A DNA stretch of 64,000 nt from CAG-390 sp051867815 (lineage in GTDB: Bacteria > Bacillota > Clostridia > Oscillospirales > CAG-272). The notes beneath the pieces were generated by a model. The model did not search any database and was not told the origin of the DNA. It saw nothing but the letters and a program-made list of their open reading frames with translations. This document shows, one piece after another, positions 63,606-64,000 of the stretch. How positions within the stretch are numbered: the first letter of the stretch is position 1; the number at the start of each line of letters is the position of its first letter. Location: contig JBJDZD010000141.1 of assembly GCA_051867815.1 (NCBI GenBank), positions 20,956 to 84,955 on the forward strand, read 5' to 3'. The translations under genes and the position numbers were made by a program.

Positions 63606-63628
63606 CCCGAACCGCTTTGCGGTTCGGG
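63606..63628 (+). terminator. Hairpin after the DUF3048 gene, weak terminator
   Basis: CCCGAACCGC pairs perfectly with GCGGTTCGGG around TTT, but no T run follows and the tRNA starts 6 nt later. The same CCCGAACCG/CGGTTCGGG stem occurs in the terminator at 18351-18389. Read-through into the tRNA is possible. Confidence 0.55.
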
Positions 63629-63634
63629 CGACAA

Positions 63635-63709
63635 TGGGATGTCGCCAAGCGGTAAGGCACGGGACTTTGACTCCCGCACTCGTCGGTTCAAATCCGGCCA
63701 TCCCAGCCA
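63635..63709 (+). tRNA. tRNA-Gln (anticodon TTG)
   Basis: 75 nt with encoded CCA. Acceptor TGGGATG pairs with CATCCCA, D arm CGCCAAGCGGTAAGGC, anticodon stem-loop GGGACTTTGACTCCC, T arm GTCGGTTCAAATCCGGC. The U1-A72 acceptor pair is typical of tRNA-Gln. No own promoter is visible; it may depend on upstream transcription. Confidence 0.95.
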
Positions 63710-63710
63710 G

Positions 63711-63738
63711 AAAAAAGCACGCGCATGCGTGCTTTTTT
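63711..63738 (+). terminator. Intrinsic terminator of tRNA-Gln
   Basis: AAAAAAGCACGC pairs with GCGTGCTTTTTT around GCAT, ending in six T. Confidence 0.95.
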
Positions 63739-63740
63739 CA

Positions 63741-63924
63741 ACGATGTGTTCCGCTTGTGCGAAACGTGATGTGCACTTCGCACGCGATGTTGCCTTCAGC
63801 AGTGATGTGCGCTTCGCGCGTAAGAATGTGGAACACTTCACATCACTTTGCGCCTTTGGCGTAATACATCACTATGGCAAAGCCATAACATCACTGCGGC
63901 GAAGCCTCAACTTCACTTTCGCAG
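63741..63924. repeat. Array of short palindromes with GTGATGT/ACATCAC spacers
   Basis: Successive small hairpins (GTGC-ACTTC-GCAC, GCGC-TTC-GCGC, TTGCGCC-TTT-GGCGTAA, TATGGC-AAA-GCCATA, TGCGGC-GAA-GCC) alternate with a short conserved spacer. GATGT occurs at 63743, 63768, 63786 and 63804; its complement ACATC occurs at 63840, 63866 and 63888. Orientation therefore flips near 63825-63838, making the whole a large imperfect inverted repeat. No frame of note crosses it. It resembles MITE-like or REP-like elements, family unknown. Confidence 0.75.
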
Positions 63925-63968
63925 ATTCCCCACAGAGCCGAAACTGTGGACAGATTCGAACTGCCACA

Positions 63969-63997
63969 TAGACTAATTCGTAAATTTATGATATAAT
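63969..63997 (+). promoter_or_regulatory. Promoter for a gene beyond the right edge
   Basis: TAGACT at 63969-63974, 17-nt spacer, TATAAT at 63992-63997 with an extended -10 TGA. Its gene lies outside the window. Confidence 0.6.
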
Positions 63998-64000
63998 AAT

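Noticed and set aside
63741..63924. Possible CRISPR array
   Set aside because: The conserved units are only 5-7 nt and inverted halfway, spacers are themselves palindromes, and no cas genes are present.

Overview
The window reads as chromosomal core sequence from a low-to-mid GC, Gram-positive, endospore-forming member of the Clostridia. The main evidence is a complete spoIIIAA-AH operon (53732-58367), canonical TTGACA/TATAAT promoters with 17-nt spacers, strong GGAGG ribosome binding sites, a clostridial PcrA with an insert after the Walker A motif, and PHP-type DnaE. A gut lineage such as Oscillospirales or Christensenellales is plausible, but this is an inference. No phage, insertion sequence, CRISPR array or rRNA was seen.

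Left part (1-8337, minus strand): a co-directional run coaE, lytic transglycosylase, M18 aminopeptidase, prfA, Sua5/TsaC, topoisomerase IV subunit A, then two envelope proteins of unknown role, the last cut by the window edge. From 8511 the plus strand carries a YjjG-like phosphatase, murB, whiA and dnaE, then a minus-strand BofC_C-like protein, a class A penicillin-binding protein, a lipoprotein, mnmA (minus), secA with an unusual structured leader, two related membrane proteins, a tiny Asn/Gln-only gene, and pcrA. An S1-domain protein (minus) and rplM-rpsI follow.

Middle (29599-33755): an amino-sugar operon in which a phosphoglucosamine mutase carries an N-terminal XRE helix-turn-helix. It is followed by a left-handed beta-helix acyltransferase-like protein and glmS, so the genes cover much of the route from fructose-6-phosphate towards UDP-GlcNAc. 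A CAU-anticodon tRNA and a small lipoprotein gene follow.

Accessory centre (35307-50885): a seven-gene operon of about 15 kb from one strong promoter and a roughly 270-nt structured leader. It encodes a 1142-residue solute-binding protein, two MalF/MalG-type permease pairs, an NHL-TPR-Yip1 membrane protein, and an 1857-residue DUF5696-like secreted protein with a very long helical insertion. There is no ATPase gene. This looks like a saccharide capture and import machine with unassigned parts and is the best candidate for an undescribed system.

Right part (50940-64000): alaS (minus), the spoIIIA operon driven by a candidate sigma-E promoter, a P-loop ATPase overlapping spoIIIAH, ackA (minus), tmcAL, a 98-residue unknown, a DUF3048 lipoprotein and tRNA-Gln. 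Beyond the tRNA lies an array of short hairpins separated by GTGATGT/ACATCAC spacers that reverses orientation at its centre.
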